A stretch of DNA of 64,000 nucleotides from Polyangium fumosum (GCF_005144585.1 NZ_SSMQ01000003.1:186001-250000), one strand, 5' to 3'; shown: positions 33,183 through 42,053, counted from the stretch's first letter. The notes: generated by a model from the letters alone, not told the origin. Numbers and translations are program-made.

Positions 33183-34307
33183 TTATTTCGGGGCTGGCGC
33201 CGGCGCGGGGGTCGCAACGGCCGGCGCGGCCTCCGCCGCGGGTTTCGCGGGCTTCGCAGGCTCGGGCGGCGCGGGGGGTTTTCTGGAGTATCCGAGGCCG
33301 AGCGTGAGCATCATTCCGTTACGTATCTGCCATTGATCGGTGAGCTGGGGCTGGCGGACGAGCTTGAGCTCGTAATCGAGCGTCGCCCACTCGACGACTT
33401 TGAAGGAAATGGCGGCGCCGATGTCCAGGTTCGTGAGCTGTAGCGGGTTCTTTTTGCTTTCCCCGGCCGCGGGGATGTCATTGTTCCACGCCGGGATCAG
33501 CGCACCCACGCCGACCTTGTAGGAGATCTTCTTGTCCGAGAACGAGCCCCACATTTCGAGCGAACCCTCGACGCCGACCTGGAGGACGTCGCGGAGCTCC
33601 TGCACCTCGACGCGATCGGTCGTGGCCGTGTCGTCCTTCAAGATGAGCTGTCCGTCGGCAAACGTCTGCAATCCGCCGACGCCGATGCGGGTCTCCAGGT
33701 TGAATCGATCCCCGGAGACAGGGCGCGCGAAGGGGCCGACGGTCTCTTTCAGCGTGAGCGGACGAAACGGATCGGTGAGCGTGAGGCGGCGCGAGGTGAC
33801 GGTATCGACCGTGCCGGCGACGCGGGCGATGGAGTACGTGGTGTCGGTGGGGCGGACGTCGAATCCACGGAAGAGGGGCGTGCCCAGGGTGAGGCGGGCG
33901 AAGGGGCCAAACCAGGGACGCACGAAATAAAGGTAGGTGCTCTCGATGGTGAAGGCGTCGGCGCTCTTGACGGGCTCTTCGAGGGCCGGCGTCTTCGTGA
34001 GCGCCTCGTTGATGCCGAGGACGGTGCGCCATTCGTGGCCTCTGCGCCGGTACGTCGCGACGCCGTCGAACTTGAGACCCACGGTGAGCGTGGAGCCATT
34101 CGGCGTGACGCCGACGACGTCGCGCGTGTCCACGAGCGAGAACGTGGCGCCGTTTTTCATGGTGATCTCGAGCCCGTCCTGCTTGGGCGGGTCGGCGATC
34201 GCGACGTCCACGTATTGTTTGGTGGCAGCGTTCTGCGCGTGGGAGGCCGCAGGCGCGGAGAGGAGGGCGGCCAGCATCGCGGCCGAAAGGAGTGTACGTC
34301 GGGACAT
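33183..34307 (-). CDS. Outer-membrane beta-barrel protein (DUF3078-like)
   Basis: 374 residues with a Sec signal (AAMLAALLSAPAASHA-Q). The mature part is alternating-strand sequence typical of barrels: GVATYRRRGHEWRTVLGINE, FTIESTYLYFVRPWFGPFA, KISYKVGVGALIPAWNND, ATLDYELKLVRQPQLTDQWQ. It ends with a Pro/Ala/Lys tail of ~40 residues. The N-terminal pattern LGINEALTKTPAL.. resembles DUF3078-type outer-membrane proteins. ATG 34307 is directly preceded by GAGGAACC, which can pair with an upstream 10-bp complement (see 34308-34402). Confidence 0.72.
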   Translation of the reverse strand: MSRRTLLSAAMLAALLSAPAASHAQNAATKQYVDVAIADPPKQDGLEITMKNGATFSLVDTRDVVGVTPNGSTLTVGLKFDGVATYRRRGHEWRTVLGINEALTKTPALEEPVKSADAFTIESTYLYFVRPWFGPFARLTLGTPLFRGFDVRPTDTTYSIARVAGTVDTVTSRRLTLTDPFRPLTLKETVGPFARPVSGDRFNLETRIGVGGLQTFADGQLILKDDTATTDRVEVQELRDVLQVGVEGSLEMWGSFSDKKISYKVGVGALIPAWNNDIPAAGESKKNPLQLTNLDIGAAISFKVVEWATLDYELKLVRQPQLTDQWQIRNGMMLTLGLGYSRKPPAPPEPAKPAKPAAEAAPAVATPAPAPAPK

Positions 34308-34402
34308 GGTTCCTCGGGACCGGAGGGTGTACAGGGGCGAAGTTCTGCGCGCAATGGCAACCGTCGTGCCAGAGGGTGAACCCCCGAAAATACCGAGGAA
34401 CC
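34308..34402 (-). promoter_or_regulatory. Leader with 10-bp stem that masks the ribosome-binding site
   Basis: On the minus strand GGTTCCTCGG (34402-34393) is an exact complement of CCGAGGAACC (34317-34308), which is the Shine-Dalgarno region touching the ATG at 34307; 75 nt lie between. If both are in the transcript, the stem hides the start site. It could be thermosensor-like, protein-controlled or resolved by a competing fold. Confidence 0.5.
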
Positions 34403-34449
34403 TGCGTAGGGAGGTCGGGCCCCGTGCACGGGTCGATGCCTCGACGCCG

Positions 34450-34482
34450 CGACGGGTGAGGCCTCGGGGCCTCACTCCGTCG
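34450..34482. promoter_or_regulatory. 14-bp stem-loop between divergent genes
   Basis: CGACGG+GTGAGGCC (34450-34463), TCGG tetraloop, GGCCTCAC-(T)-CCGTCG (34468-34482): 14 paired bases with a single bulged T. It lies 45 bp before the metalloprotease GTG start and ~140 bp before the barrel gene. Divergent genes do not need a terminator here, so a regulatory or insulating role is likely. Confidence 0.55.
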
Positions 34483-34526
34483 GGTCAGGGGCGCAACGCT
34501 GGCACGAGTGCGGTAGACTCTCGTTC

Positions 34527-35519
34527 GTGTCCACGAAACGAACCCTTCCTTTCGCGGGGGTGATCGGCTTGCTCGGAATGCTGGCCGCCGCCCCCGTGCA
34601 CGCCTACTGCCGGACCAGCACGACGAGCGCGCCCACCGTCGACGGGCACGTCTGCACGCCGTCCCAGAAAGACGACAGCGGCCTTCCCCTCTATTGGGGC
34701 ATGCCGCGGATCACGTACTCCGTCCAGGTGGACGCCTCCAAGGACGTCCCGTTCGACACGGCCCGTCTCGCCGTCCGCACGGCCTTCGACGCGTGGACGT
34801 CCGCCGACTGCGAGGGACAGCCGCCACGCCTCGAGCTCATCGAAGGCGCCCCCGCGATCTGTGCGCTCGACGAATACAACAAGGACCGCGGCAACGCGAA
34901 CATCGTCTTTTTCGTGGACGAAGGCTGGAGCGACGACACCGTCAAGCTCGCCATCACGACGGTGACGTTCGACGTGAACAGCGGCGAGATCTACGACGCC
35001 GACATGGCGCTGAACAGCACGCACTGGACCTTCACGACCGACGGCGCGCCGGACGGCATCGATCTGCTGTCGGTGCTCACCCACGAGGCCGGCCATTTCC
35101 TCGGGCTCGCCCACTCGCCCGACCCCGAGGCCTCGATGACCGCGCACTACCAACCGCCGGAGCAGATGGACATGCGCAGCCTCGCCGAGGACGACCGCGC
35201 CGGCATCTGCGCGATCTACCCGCCCGGGCCCCTCGCCAACGACTGCGACGCGACGCCGCGGCACGGCTTCTCCCCCGTGTGCGCCGAAGACCAATCCGGC
35301 CCCGTCCTCGACGCGCCCCCCACCGGCGATCGCTGCTGCTGCCTGGAAGAGGACACGTGCGTCGACGGCATCTGCGTCGAGGCGCCGGGCGGCTGCGCCT
35401 GCACGACGCACGCCGCCCCGCTCGGCCCGGGGGCCGTCACGCTCCCTCTCGCCGCGCTCGTGGCCTCCCTGCGGCGACGTCGGGCCGCCAGGGGCAGGCG
35501 GGCGCGAGCCCCCTCGTGA
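34527..35519 (+). CDS. Matrixin-like zinc metalloprotease with MYXO-CTERM-like tail
   Basis: 330 residues, GTG start, Sec signal ending PVHA. The catalytic motif HEAGHFLGLAHS gives zinc ligands His186, His190 and His196 and catalytic Glu187; a Met-turn follows (EASMTAHY). The N-terminal half has the matrixin-like AVRTAFDAW helix. After residue ~235 the sequence is Cys-rich (DRCCCLEEDTCVDGICVE). It ends GGCACTTHAAP, a hydrophobic stretch and RRRRAARGRR: Cys, one hydrophobic helix, then an Arg cluster, the plan of MYXO-CTERM sorting signals that anchor proteins in the outer membrane of myxobacteria. Expected: a surface-held protease. Confidence 0.88.
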   Translation: MSTKRTLPFAGVIGLLGMLAAAPVHAYCRTSTTSAPTVDGHVCTPSQKDDSGLPLYWGMPRITYSVQVDASKDVPFDTARLAVRTAFDAWTSADCEGQPPRLELIEGAPAICALDEYNKDRGNANIVFFVDEGWSDDTVKLAITTVTFDVNSGEIYDADMALNSTHWTFTTDGAPDGIDLLSVLTHEAGHFLGLAHSPDPEASMTAHYQPPEQMDMRSLAEDDRAGICAIYPPGPLANDCDATPRHGFSPVCAEDQSGPVLDAPPTGDRCCCLEEDTCVDGICVEAPGGCACTTHAAPLGPGAVTLPLAALVASLRRRRAARGRRARAPS

Positions 35520-35528
35520 CCGTACAGG

Positions 35529-37112
35529 TCAGAGGCCGATGTTCATCACGGGGAAGAAGGGGAGGCCGCCGTGTTTGGACAGGTTCACGAGGCCGATCTG
35601 GACGCCGCGGAGGCGCTCGGTCTGGTTGACGAGGCCGATCTGGACGCCGCGGACGTGCTTCGAACGATTGAGGAGGCCCATCGTGGCGCCGGTCAGGCGC
35701 TCGGAGAAATTGATGACGCCGAGCTGCATGCCCGTGACCTCCTCGGCGTTCGCGAAAAACCCGGCCTGGAGGCCGTGCATGTGGTCCTTCACGAGGTTGA
35801 CGAAGCCGAGCTGCGCGCCGAACTGGTCGTCGCCGGTCATGTTGACGACGCCGATCTGCGAGACGCCGTAAAACTCCTGGCGCACGCCATTGAAGGCGCC
35901 GATCTGGAAGACGCCCCGGAAGTCGTCGTCGACGAAGTTGAAGAGGCCGCCGAGCTGCAGGACGCCCGAGAAGGCGTCGTCGACGTAGTTGAAGAGGCCA
36001 CTCGCCTGAAAGACGCCCTGGAACTCCTGGTCGACGTACGCTCCGAGGCCGAACTGGCCAAAGCCGTGGAAGCCCTCGTCGGTGAGGACGTTCGCGACAC
36101 CGGCCTGGAAGACGCCGTAAAACTCGTCGCCGGCGATGTTGACGACGCCGAGCTGGCCGATGCCGTGAAAGTCCTCGTCGACGCCATTCAAGAGGCCGAC
36201 CTGGAGCGCGCCGTAGAAGCGCTCGTCGGCCAGGTTCAAGAGGCCGAGCTGGGCGACGCCGCGGAAGTCGCCGTCCTCGACCGAATTGACGGCGGCGAGC
36301 TGCGCGATGCCGGAGAAATGGCCATGGTCGATCTTGTTGTACGCGCCGAGCTGGAGCGCGCCGACGAACCCGCCGCCGCGCGGGCCGCCGCCGTCCCAGT
36401 CGAGGCCCGCGCCGATGACGTTGTAGGCGCCGAGCTGCAAGGCGCCGATGAACGCGTCGGTGCCGTTGCGCGTGCCGATCTGCGCGAGGCCGAGGAAGCG
36501 GTGCGTGTCGTTGCGGACGAGGGCGTACTGCGCGAGGCCCACGAAAAGGTCGGTGACGACGTTGCGGTAGAGGGCGATTTGCGCGCCGCCGTAGACCTCC
36601 TTCACGAGGTTCCGGCCGAGCGTGAGCTCGACCCCGCCGCGGAAGACACGCTCGACGTTGGTGTGCAAAAGGCCGATCTGCGCGAGGCCCGTGAAGTGCT
36701 CGGCCTCGGCGCCGAAGAGGCCCACCTGCACGCCGCCGTAAAACTCCCTCGCCGAAGGCGTGACGAGCCCGAGCTGGGCGACGCCCGCGAAGAGGTCGGC
36801 CTCGGGGAAGACGCCCGGGTGCAGGAAATACCAGCGGCTCGGCTTGGGCGGCAGAGGCGGCGGGACGTACGGCGGCGGCACATACGGCGGCGGCGGCGGG
36901 GGAGGCGGCGGCGGGATGTCCGTGGCGACGTCGACGGGCGGCGGCGGGACCGGAAGGGGAGCGTCGATCGGCGGGGGCGCCTGCTCGGGCGTAGAGGCCG
37001 CGGCCTCCTGGGCCCACGCGCGGGGCGCGGTCGTGGTCACGGTGCCCAGCCCGACGAGGAACGCGACGAGCCCCCTGCCCCTCGGATTGCAAATTCCCAT
37101 GTCGTTCGGCAT
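35529..37112 (-). CDS. LA_2272-like surface-repeat protein (about 25 repeats)
   Basis: 527 residues. Signal peptide ending AWAQ, then a very Pro-rich linker (~50-95), then about 25 tandem repeats of 16-18 residues from ~105 to the end. The pattern is F-x-G-x-x-Q-L/I-G-x-x-N, e.g. DFHGIGQLGVVN, RFYGALQVGLLN, RGVQIGLVN. It belongs with LA_2272-type surface repeat proteins. The regular Gly/Gln/Asn positions suggest a beta-solenoid or a barrel-like sheet. Function unknown; probably outer membrane or cell surface. Repeats are diverged in DNA, so the array is old. Start ATG 37112 (alternative Met five codons in). It converges on the metalloprotease gene, 9 bp apart. Confidence 0.8.
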   Translation of the reverse strand: MPNDMGICNPRGRGLVAFLVGLGTVTTTAPRAWAQEAAASTPEQAPPPIDAPLPVPPPPVDVATDIPPPPPPPPPPYVPPPYVPPPLPPKPSRWYFLHPGVFPEADLFAGVAQLGLVTPSAREFYGGVQVGLFGAEAEHFTGLAQIGLLHTNVERVFRGGVELTLGRNLVKEVYGGAQIALYRNVVTDLFVGLAQYALVRNDTHRFLGLAQIGTRNGTDAFIGALQLGAYNVIGAGLDWDGGGPRGGGFVGALQLGAYNKIDHGHFSGIAQLAAVNSVEDGDFRGVAQLGLLNLADERFYGALQVGLLNGVDEDFHGIGQLGVVNIAGDEFYGVFQAGVANVLTDEGFHGFGQFGLGAYVDQEFQGVFQASGLFNYVDDAFSGVLQLGGLFNFVDDDFRGVFQIGAFNGVRQEFYGVSQIGVVNMTGDDQFGAQLGFVNLVKDHMHGLQAGFFANAEEVTGMQLGVINFSERLTGATMGLLNRSKHVRGVQIGLVNQTERLRGVQIGLVNLSKHGGLPFFPVMNIGL

Positions 37113-37216
37113 GAACGTGGTGCTCCGAGGGAAGCTTACAGGAAGGCTCCCGAGGAAAACCAGCGCGGAGGCGAGCTCGCTTCGTGATCTCGCAGAGCGT
37201 CGAACGGTTCGGCGCT

Positions 37217-37762
37217 CTACCGGCGAAATGCGCTCGCGTCGACCTGGTACTTGAGCATTTCGCCGAGGAGGTCGTCCTCCGTGGCGACGACGCAGAAGCC
37301 GAGCTTCTCGAGGATGCGGCGGGACGCGAGGTGCCAGGTGAACGTCGAGGCCCGGACGGCGCGGACGCGCGGCTCGGCGAGCGCCCAGGCCACGGACGCA
37401 CCCACGGCCTCGAAGCCGTAGCCCTGCCGCTGCGATTCCTCCTCGATGCCGTACGCGACCTCGACGAGGCCCTCCGCGTCCGGTCCCCCATGAAAAACCA
37501 CGCTGCCGATGACCCGCGGCGAAGGCTCACGCGAGAGGGCGACACGATCCCCCCACAGCCGATGGTCCGGATCGGCGCGCACGGCGTCGATCCGCGCAAG
37601 AAACGCTCGCTCGACGAGCGCGCGGCCCGGCCACGCGGCGGGCATCTTCGCGCCGAGGAGCGCCTCGGTATCCGCGCGGCGCCCATCGAACACGGCCTCG
37701 ACGACCTTCACGGTCATGGGGATCATCTCAAGGCGGTCGGTGATGATCTTGGGGCACGACAC
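37217..37762 (-). CDS. GNAT family N-acetyltransferase
   Basis: 181 residues, cytoplasmic. RimJ/RimL-like (Acetyltransf_3) pattern: start SCPKIITDRLEMIPM, central GSVVFHGGPDAEGLVEVAYGI, the acetyl-CoA-binding RQGYGFEAVGA (Q/R-x-x-G-x-G/A) and ASTFTWHLASRRILEKLGF. Transfers acetyl from acetyl-CoA to an amine; substrate unknown. Start GTG 37762, 109 bp from the divergent kinase gene; no in-frame ATG comes before ATG at residue 13. Confidence 0.88.
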   Translation of the reverse strand: MSCPKIITDRLEMIPMTVKVVEAVFDGRRADTEALLGAKMPAAWPGRALVERAFLARIDAVRADPDHRLWGDRVALSREPSPRVIGSVVFHGGPDAEGLVEVAYGIEEESQRQGYGFEAVGASVAWALAEPRVRAVRASTFTWHLASRRILEKLGFCVVATEDDLLGEMLKYQVDASAFRR

Positions 37763-37829
37763 GCACTACATTTCTCAAAGCTTCGGCGCTCTCGCAAGTG
37801 TCAACGGCCGACGCGCTGCGGCGAAGCGC

Positions 37830-37856
37830 TTGACAGCAGGCGCGCCCGGGTATGAA
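37830..37856 (+). promoter_or_regulatory. Candidate promoter of the kinase gene
   Basis: TTGACA (37830-37835) and TATGAA (37851-37856), spacing 15, ending 15 bp before ATG 37872. No Shine-Dalgarno is visible before the start, so the transcript may be nearly leaderless. Confidence 0.35.
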
Positions 37857-37871
37857 AACCAATGGGCGCGC

Positions 37872-40800
37872 ATGGCCCTGAGGACCAAGCCCCTGCCCAA
37901 CGGAACGCTGGTCGCGCGGCGGTTTCGGATCCGCTCGCTCGCCGGCCGCGGCGGCATGGGCGAGGTCTACCGCGCCCGCGATCAGGAGACCGGAGAAGAA
38001 GTCGCGCTGAAGCTCTTGCATACGGACGCGACGTCGCTCGATACGGAGCGCTTCGCCCGGGAAGCACGAATTCTGTCCGAGATCCGCCATCCGCGTGTCG
38101 TGTCGTACGTGGCGCACGGGCAGAGCGAAGAGGGCGCGCATTTCCTGGCGATGCAATGGCTGGAGGGCGAGGACCTCGCAAAACGGCTGGCGCGCGGGCC
38201 GCTGTCGACGCGCGAGGCGCTGCTCTTGCTCCGGCGCATCACGGAGGGGCTCGCGGCGCTGCACGCGCGGCGCGTGGTGCACCGGGACCTGAAACCCTCG
38301 AACGTGCTCTTGCGCGGCGGGGACATCGATCAAGCGACGATCGTGGACCTCGGCATCGCGCGATCGATGGGGCCGTCGACGGGCATCACCGCGACGGGTC
38401 GTTCGATCGGGACACCCGAATACATGTCGCCGGAGCAAGTGGACAACGAGCAGCCGATCGGCCCGGCCTCGGACATGTTCTCGCTCGGCTGCATCCTGTT
38501 CGAGTGCCTGGCCGGTCGGCCGCCCTTCGTCGCGACCGATCCGGTGCTGGTGATGTCGAAGATCCTGAGCGACGAGGCGCCCGACCTCCTGCCGCTCCGG
38601 CCCGGGGTGCCGCCGGCCGTGGCGGCGCTCGTGCGGAGCCTCTTGCAGAAGGACCCGGACAAACGCCCGGCGAGCGTGTCGGACCTGCTCGACGAGCTGC
38701 CGGCGTTGTTCGAGCTCGGCGCGCGGAAGGGGGCGTTCTCGCCGGCGGTCGCGCGGGACTTGCAGGAGCTCGTCAGCGTGCTCGTGCTCGCGCCGCCCGC
38801 GGGGGCCCCGCGCGAGGAGCTCGCGCGGATCCTGCTGCGAAACGGGGCATTTTCGCAAGGATGGCGGCCGGAAGGGTGGCTCGTGGCGGCGTTCGCGCGG
38901 TTCGGCGGGGACGCGACGGATCAAGCCGCGGCGGCGGCGCGCGCGGCGCTCGCGGTGAAGGCGGCCGCCCCGGAGGCGACGATCGCGCTCGCGACGGGGC
39001 CCGGGTTCGTGTCGGGCGAGCAGCCGGTCGGGGACGCCGTGGATCGCGCCGTGGAGGCGGTCCGCGAGGAGGACACGCCGCGCGGGGTGGTGCTCGTCGA
39101 CGCGGTCACGGCGGGGCTCTTCGGAGGTCGCTTCGAGACGGCCCACGAGGGCGGGCGGCTCTTGCTCACCGGCGGTGGCGCGAGGCAGGACGAGGCGCGG
39201 CCGCTGCTCGGAAAAACCATGCCTTTCGTGGGGCGCAAGCGCGAGCTCGACCTGCTCCTGGGGGTGTTCCGCGCGACGCGGGAGGAGCCGCTTTCGAGGG
39301 CGGTCGTGGTGGTCGCGCCGGCCGGCATGGGCAAGTCGCGGCTCTTGCGAGAGCTGCGCGCGCGGATCGAGGCACGCGGGGAGGAGGTGCTTTTCCTCGT
39401 CGGCCGGAGCGAGCCGCTCGGGACGAGGGCGTACGCGATGCTCGCCGACGCGCTGCGAGGGCGCGGGCCGCGGGAGCTCGGGACGACGAACGAGCGGCAA
39501 GTGGCGTCGGGCTTCGTGGACGGGCGGATCGTGCGGGCGCAGATCGAGCAGACGGTGCTCGAGTACCTGCGCAGCGCCTGCGCCGCGGGGCCGGTGGTGC
39601 TGGCGCTCGAGGACGTGCACCACGCCGACGCGCGGAGCGTGCGTCTCGTGGAGCGCGCGCTCGTGGAGCTCTCGGATCAGCCGCTCTTCGTGCTGGCGCT
39701 GGCGCGGCCGGACGTGGAGGACGTCTACCCGCGGATCTGGGGCGATCGGGCCGAGCGGATGGTGCTGTCGCCGCTCGTTCGTCGCGACGCGGAAGAGCTC
39801 ACGCGCGCGGCGCTCGGCCCGGACGAGAGCGACGCCGTGGTGGAGCGGATCGTGGATCGCGCCACCGGCAATCCGCTGTTCGTGGAGGAGCTCGTCCGGG
39901 CCGCGCAAGCCGAAGGCGAGGAGGGGGAGCGGCCGGCGACGCTCGTGGCGATGCTGCAAGCGCGGCTCGGGCGGCTCGGGCCGGACGCACGGCGGGCGCT
40001 CTGCGCGGCGAGCATCTTCGGGACGCGGTTCTGGCGCGGGGGCGTGCTCGCGCTGATGGATAGGGAAGGGCAAGGGGCCTTCGTGGATCAGGCGCTCGCG
40101 GCGCTGGTGCGCGCAGAGCTCTTGGAGAAGCAACGAACGAGCACGCTCGCGGGGGACGTGGAGTACGCCTTCCGGCACATGCTCGTGCGCGAGGCGGCGT
40201 ACGGGCTGCTCGGCGAGGAGGAGCTCACGCTCGGGCACGCGCGGGCGGCGGCGTTCCTGGAGGCCGCGGGCGAACAGGAGGCGCAGGTGCTCGCCGAGCA
40301 CTGGCAACGCGGCGGCGACGCGGCGCGCGCGCGGGTGCTGCACGTGCGGGCGGCGCGCGAGGCATTCGAACGGAACGACCTCGCAGGGACGCGGACGCAC
40401 GCGGCGAAGGCCGAGGCGCTCGGCGCGGAGGGGGCGGAGCTCGGGCTCGTGCGCGGGATGGCGTGCTGCATTCTGTACTGGAACACAGCGTGGGCCGAGG
40501 CGTGCCTGATGGGGATCGAGGCGCTGCCGCTCTTGCCGAAGGGCTCGACGTGGCACTGCCGGGTGCTCGGGCTCGTCTGCACGTTGACGGGGCTCGGGGT
40601 GAACGCCGAGGCGTTCCCGGGCTACCTCGACGAGCTGCTCGCGCTGACGCCGGAGCTTTCGGCGCAAGGGGCCTACGCGGAGTGCCTCGGGCGGCTGCTT
40701 TGCCTGCTCGCGATGCGGCTCGATCGCGGGGAGTCGCACAAGGCGCTCGATCGAATGCGCGAGACGCTGGAGCGAGCGGGCGCAGTGGATCCGAGCGCGC

Positions 40801-41636
40801 ACGGGTGGGCGCGGCTCGCGGCGTACGAGTACGGTCGGACGACGACGAACGAGCCGCTCGTGCTGCTGGAGATCATCGAGGACGCGATGCGCGCGTTCGA
40901 GGCGGCGGGGGACGCGCGAATGCGGGCGCTCTGCGTGGCGCGCATGGGCGAGGCGCTCGGGTCGCTCGGGGCATTGGGCGAGGCCGAGGCGCGGTTCGTG
41001 GAGGCGGAGGCGCAGGCGACGGCGCTGGACGATACGCTCACGAAGACCGGGGTGCAGCTCCTCCACGCGGCGTTCCTGGCCGAACAGCCCACGCAGGAGG
41101 CGCGCGAGGAGGCGCGCGCGCTCGCGGATGTGCTCGCCGTGGAGACGGGGGTTGGGCCGTTCGACGTGGGGATCGCGTGGGGGATCGCAGCGCGGGTGTC
41201 GCTCGCGGAGGGGGACGCCGCGCGGGCGCTCGCCGAGGTGGATCGGGGGCTCGGGGTCGTCGATCGGATGGGCCTGCGGCGGCTGTCGCTCACGGCGACG
41301 CGGATCCGAGCGCTTTCGCGGCTCGGGCAGGCGGCGGAGGCCGAGGCGCTCGCGCGCGCGGCGCTCGGGGAGATGCGGGCGGCCGGCGGCCTCGGCGCGG
41401 GCGAGGTGGATTTGCGGATGGCAGCGGCCGAGGCGCTGCGCGCGGCGGGTGATGTCGAGGCGTTCGAGGGGGAGCTTCGCGCGGCGCTGCGGGTGCTCGG
41501 GCGCGAGCTCGCGGATGTGCGGGATCCGGAGGGACAAACGCGGCTCCTGCGCGACGTGCCGGCGAACGCGCAGGCCGCCCGGCTGGCGCGGGAGCAATTC
41601 GGCGAGAGCGCCGTGCTCAGGTGGTTGGCGAGCTAG
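37872..41636 (+). CDS. Ser/Thr protein kinase fused to AAA-type ATPase and TPR-like region
   Basis: 1254 residues. Kinase domain ~12-280: GRGGMGEVYRA loop, VALKLLH Lys, HRDLKPSN (Asp139), DLGIA in place of DFG, GTPEYMSPEQ. Residues ~290-440 resemble a degenerate nucleotide-cyclase-like domain (VAAFARFGGDATDQAA; VLVDAVTAGLF), then MPFVGRKRELDLLLGVF and Walker A APAGMGKSR (Lys488) with Walker B VVLALEDVHHAD: an AAA_16/STAND ATPase. From ~800 to the end are TPR-like helical pairs (HVRAAREAFERNDLAGTRTHA). This is the PknB-ATPase architecture of myxobacterial signalling proteins; kinase output probably depends on nucleotide-driven assembly. DLG for DFG is a known active variant. Likely partners include FHA proteins. 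Confidence 0.93.
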   Translation: MALRTKPLPNGTLVARRFRIRSLAGRGGMGEVYRARDQETGEEVALKLLHTDATSLDTERFAREARILSEIRHPRVVSYVAHGQSEEGAHFLAMQWLEGEDLAKRLARGPLSTREALLLLRRITEGLAALHARRVVHRDLKPSNVLLRGGDIDQATIVDLGIARSMGPSTGITATGRSIGTPEYMSPEQVDNEQPIGPASDMFSLGCILFECLAGRPPFVATDPVLVMSKILSDEAPDLLPLRPGVPPAVAALVRSLLQKDPDKRPASVSDLLDELPALFELGARKGAFSPAVARDLQELVSVLVLAPPAGAPREELARILLRNGAFSQGWRPEGWLVAAFARFGGDATDQAAAAARAALAVKAAAPEATIALATGPGFVSGEQPVGDAVDRAVEAVREEDTPRGVVLVDAVTAGLFGGRFETAHEGGRLLLTGGGARQDEARPLLGKTMPFVGRKRELDLLLGVFRATREEPLSRAVVVVAPAGMGKSRLLRELRARIEARGEEVLFLVGRSEPLGTRAYAMLADALRGRGPRELGTTNERQVASGFVDGRIVRAQIEQTVLEYLRSACAAGPVVLALEDVHHADARSVRLVERALVELSDQPLFVLALARPDVEDVYPRIWGDRAERMVLSPLVRRDAEELTRAALGPDESDAVVERIVDRATGNPLFVEELVRAAQAEGEEGERPATLVAMLQARLGRLGPDARRALCAASIFGTRFWRGGVLALMDREGQGAFVDQALAALVRAELLEKQRTSTLAGDVEYAFRHMLVREAAYGLLGEEELTLGHARAAAFLEAAGEQEAQVLAEHWQRGGDAARARVLHVRAAREAFERNDLAGTRTHAAKAEALGAEGAELGLVRGMACCILYWNTAWAEACLMGIEALPLLPKGSTWHCRVLGLVCTLTGLGVNAEAFPGYLDELLALTPELSAQGAYAECLGRLLCLLAMRLDRGESHKALDRMRETLERAGAVDPSAHGWARLAAYEYGRTTTNEPLVLLEIIEDAMRAFEAAGDARMRALCVARMGEALGSLGALGEAEARFVEAEAQATALDDTLTKTGVQLLHAAFLAEQPTQEAREEARALADVLAVETGVGPFDVGIAWGIAARVSLAEGDAARALAEVDRGLGVVDRMGLRRLSLTATRIRALSRLGQAAEAEALARAALGEMRAAGGLGAGEVDLRMAAAEALRAAGDVEAFEGELRAALRVLGRELADVRDPEGQTRLLRDVPANAQAARLAREQFGESAVLRWLAS

Positions 41637-42006
41637 CGCGCGAGAGCGCGCAGGCGGCGTACCCGAGGACGACGGGCCCATCCCGCGTGGCCGTGGGCGT
41701 GGGGGTCCAGCCACGCGCGAGGCGCGCTTCGAGCATCTCCGCCGCGGTCGGCTTGTGATTCCAGACGGCGACCGCCGTCAATCCGCCCAGTCAGGTGGTG
41801 TCGTAGACGAGATACACGCCGGCCGGATGTTCGAGGACGACGTCGTGGTTGTATTCGTCCTGCACGACCACGTCCGCGACGAGCCGCGGCGGGGTGAGCG
41901 CGAGGCCCCAGCGGACCACGTCTTCGAGGGTGCGTTGCGAAGCGAGGAGCGACTCGATCACGCGCCGCGCGCCCGGTTCCACGTCCGTCCGCCATTCGAT
42001 GTCCAT
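41617..42006 (-). pseudogene. Small gene interrupted by in-frame TGA (nonsense or recoded)
   Basis: ATG 42006 opens a frame (MDIEWRTDVEPGARRV, VVVQDEYNHDVVLEHPAGVY, LVYDTT) that meets TGA at 41793-41791 after 71 codons. The same frame then continues for 57 well-biased codons (LTAVAVWNHKPTAAEMLEAR, LARGWTPTPTA) to a second TGA at 41617, overlapping the kinase gene end by 20 bp. The coding style does not change across the TGA, so the original product was ~129 residues. Eleven bases after the TGA there is a perfect GACGGC-GGTC-GCCGTC hairpin, a layout compatible with a bacterial SECIS element, but a point mutation is the simpler reading. Family not recognised. Confidence 0.6.
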
Positions 42007-42053
42007 GGCCCAGGGATCGTGACGGGTCCGGGCGCGCGCTGCAAGGATCGCCC

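Noticed and set aside
33071-33217. Longer N-terminus for the copper monooxygenase
   Set aside because: The upstream in-frame residues are hydrophilic and would bury the signal peptide; TTG 33070 gives a proper lipoprotein signal with a Shine-Dalgarno.
35571-37187. Plus-strand frame with many acidic repeats opposite the surface-repeat protein
   Set aside because: Its periodicity mirrors the minus-strand repeats; only the minus-strand frame has a signal peptide and a sensible repeat pattern.
37728-41714. Very long minus-strand open frame antisense to the Ser/Thr kinase gene
   Set aside because: Arg/Pro/His-rich reading of a high-GC gene; no domain, no start context, and the plus strand has unmistakable kinase, ATPase and TPR motifs.
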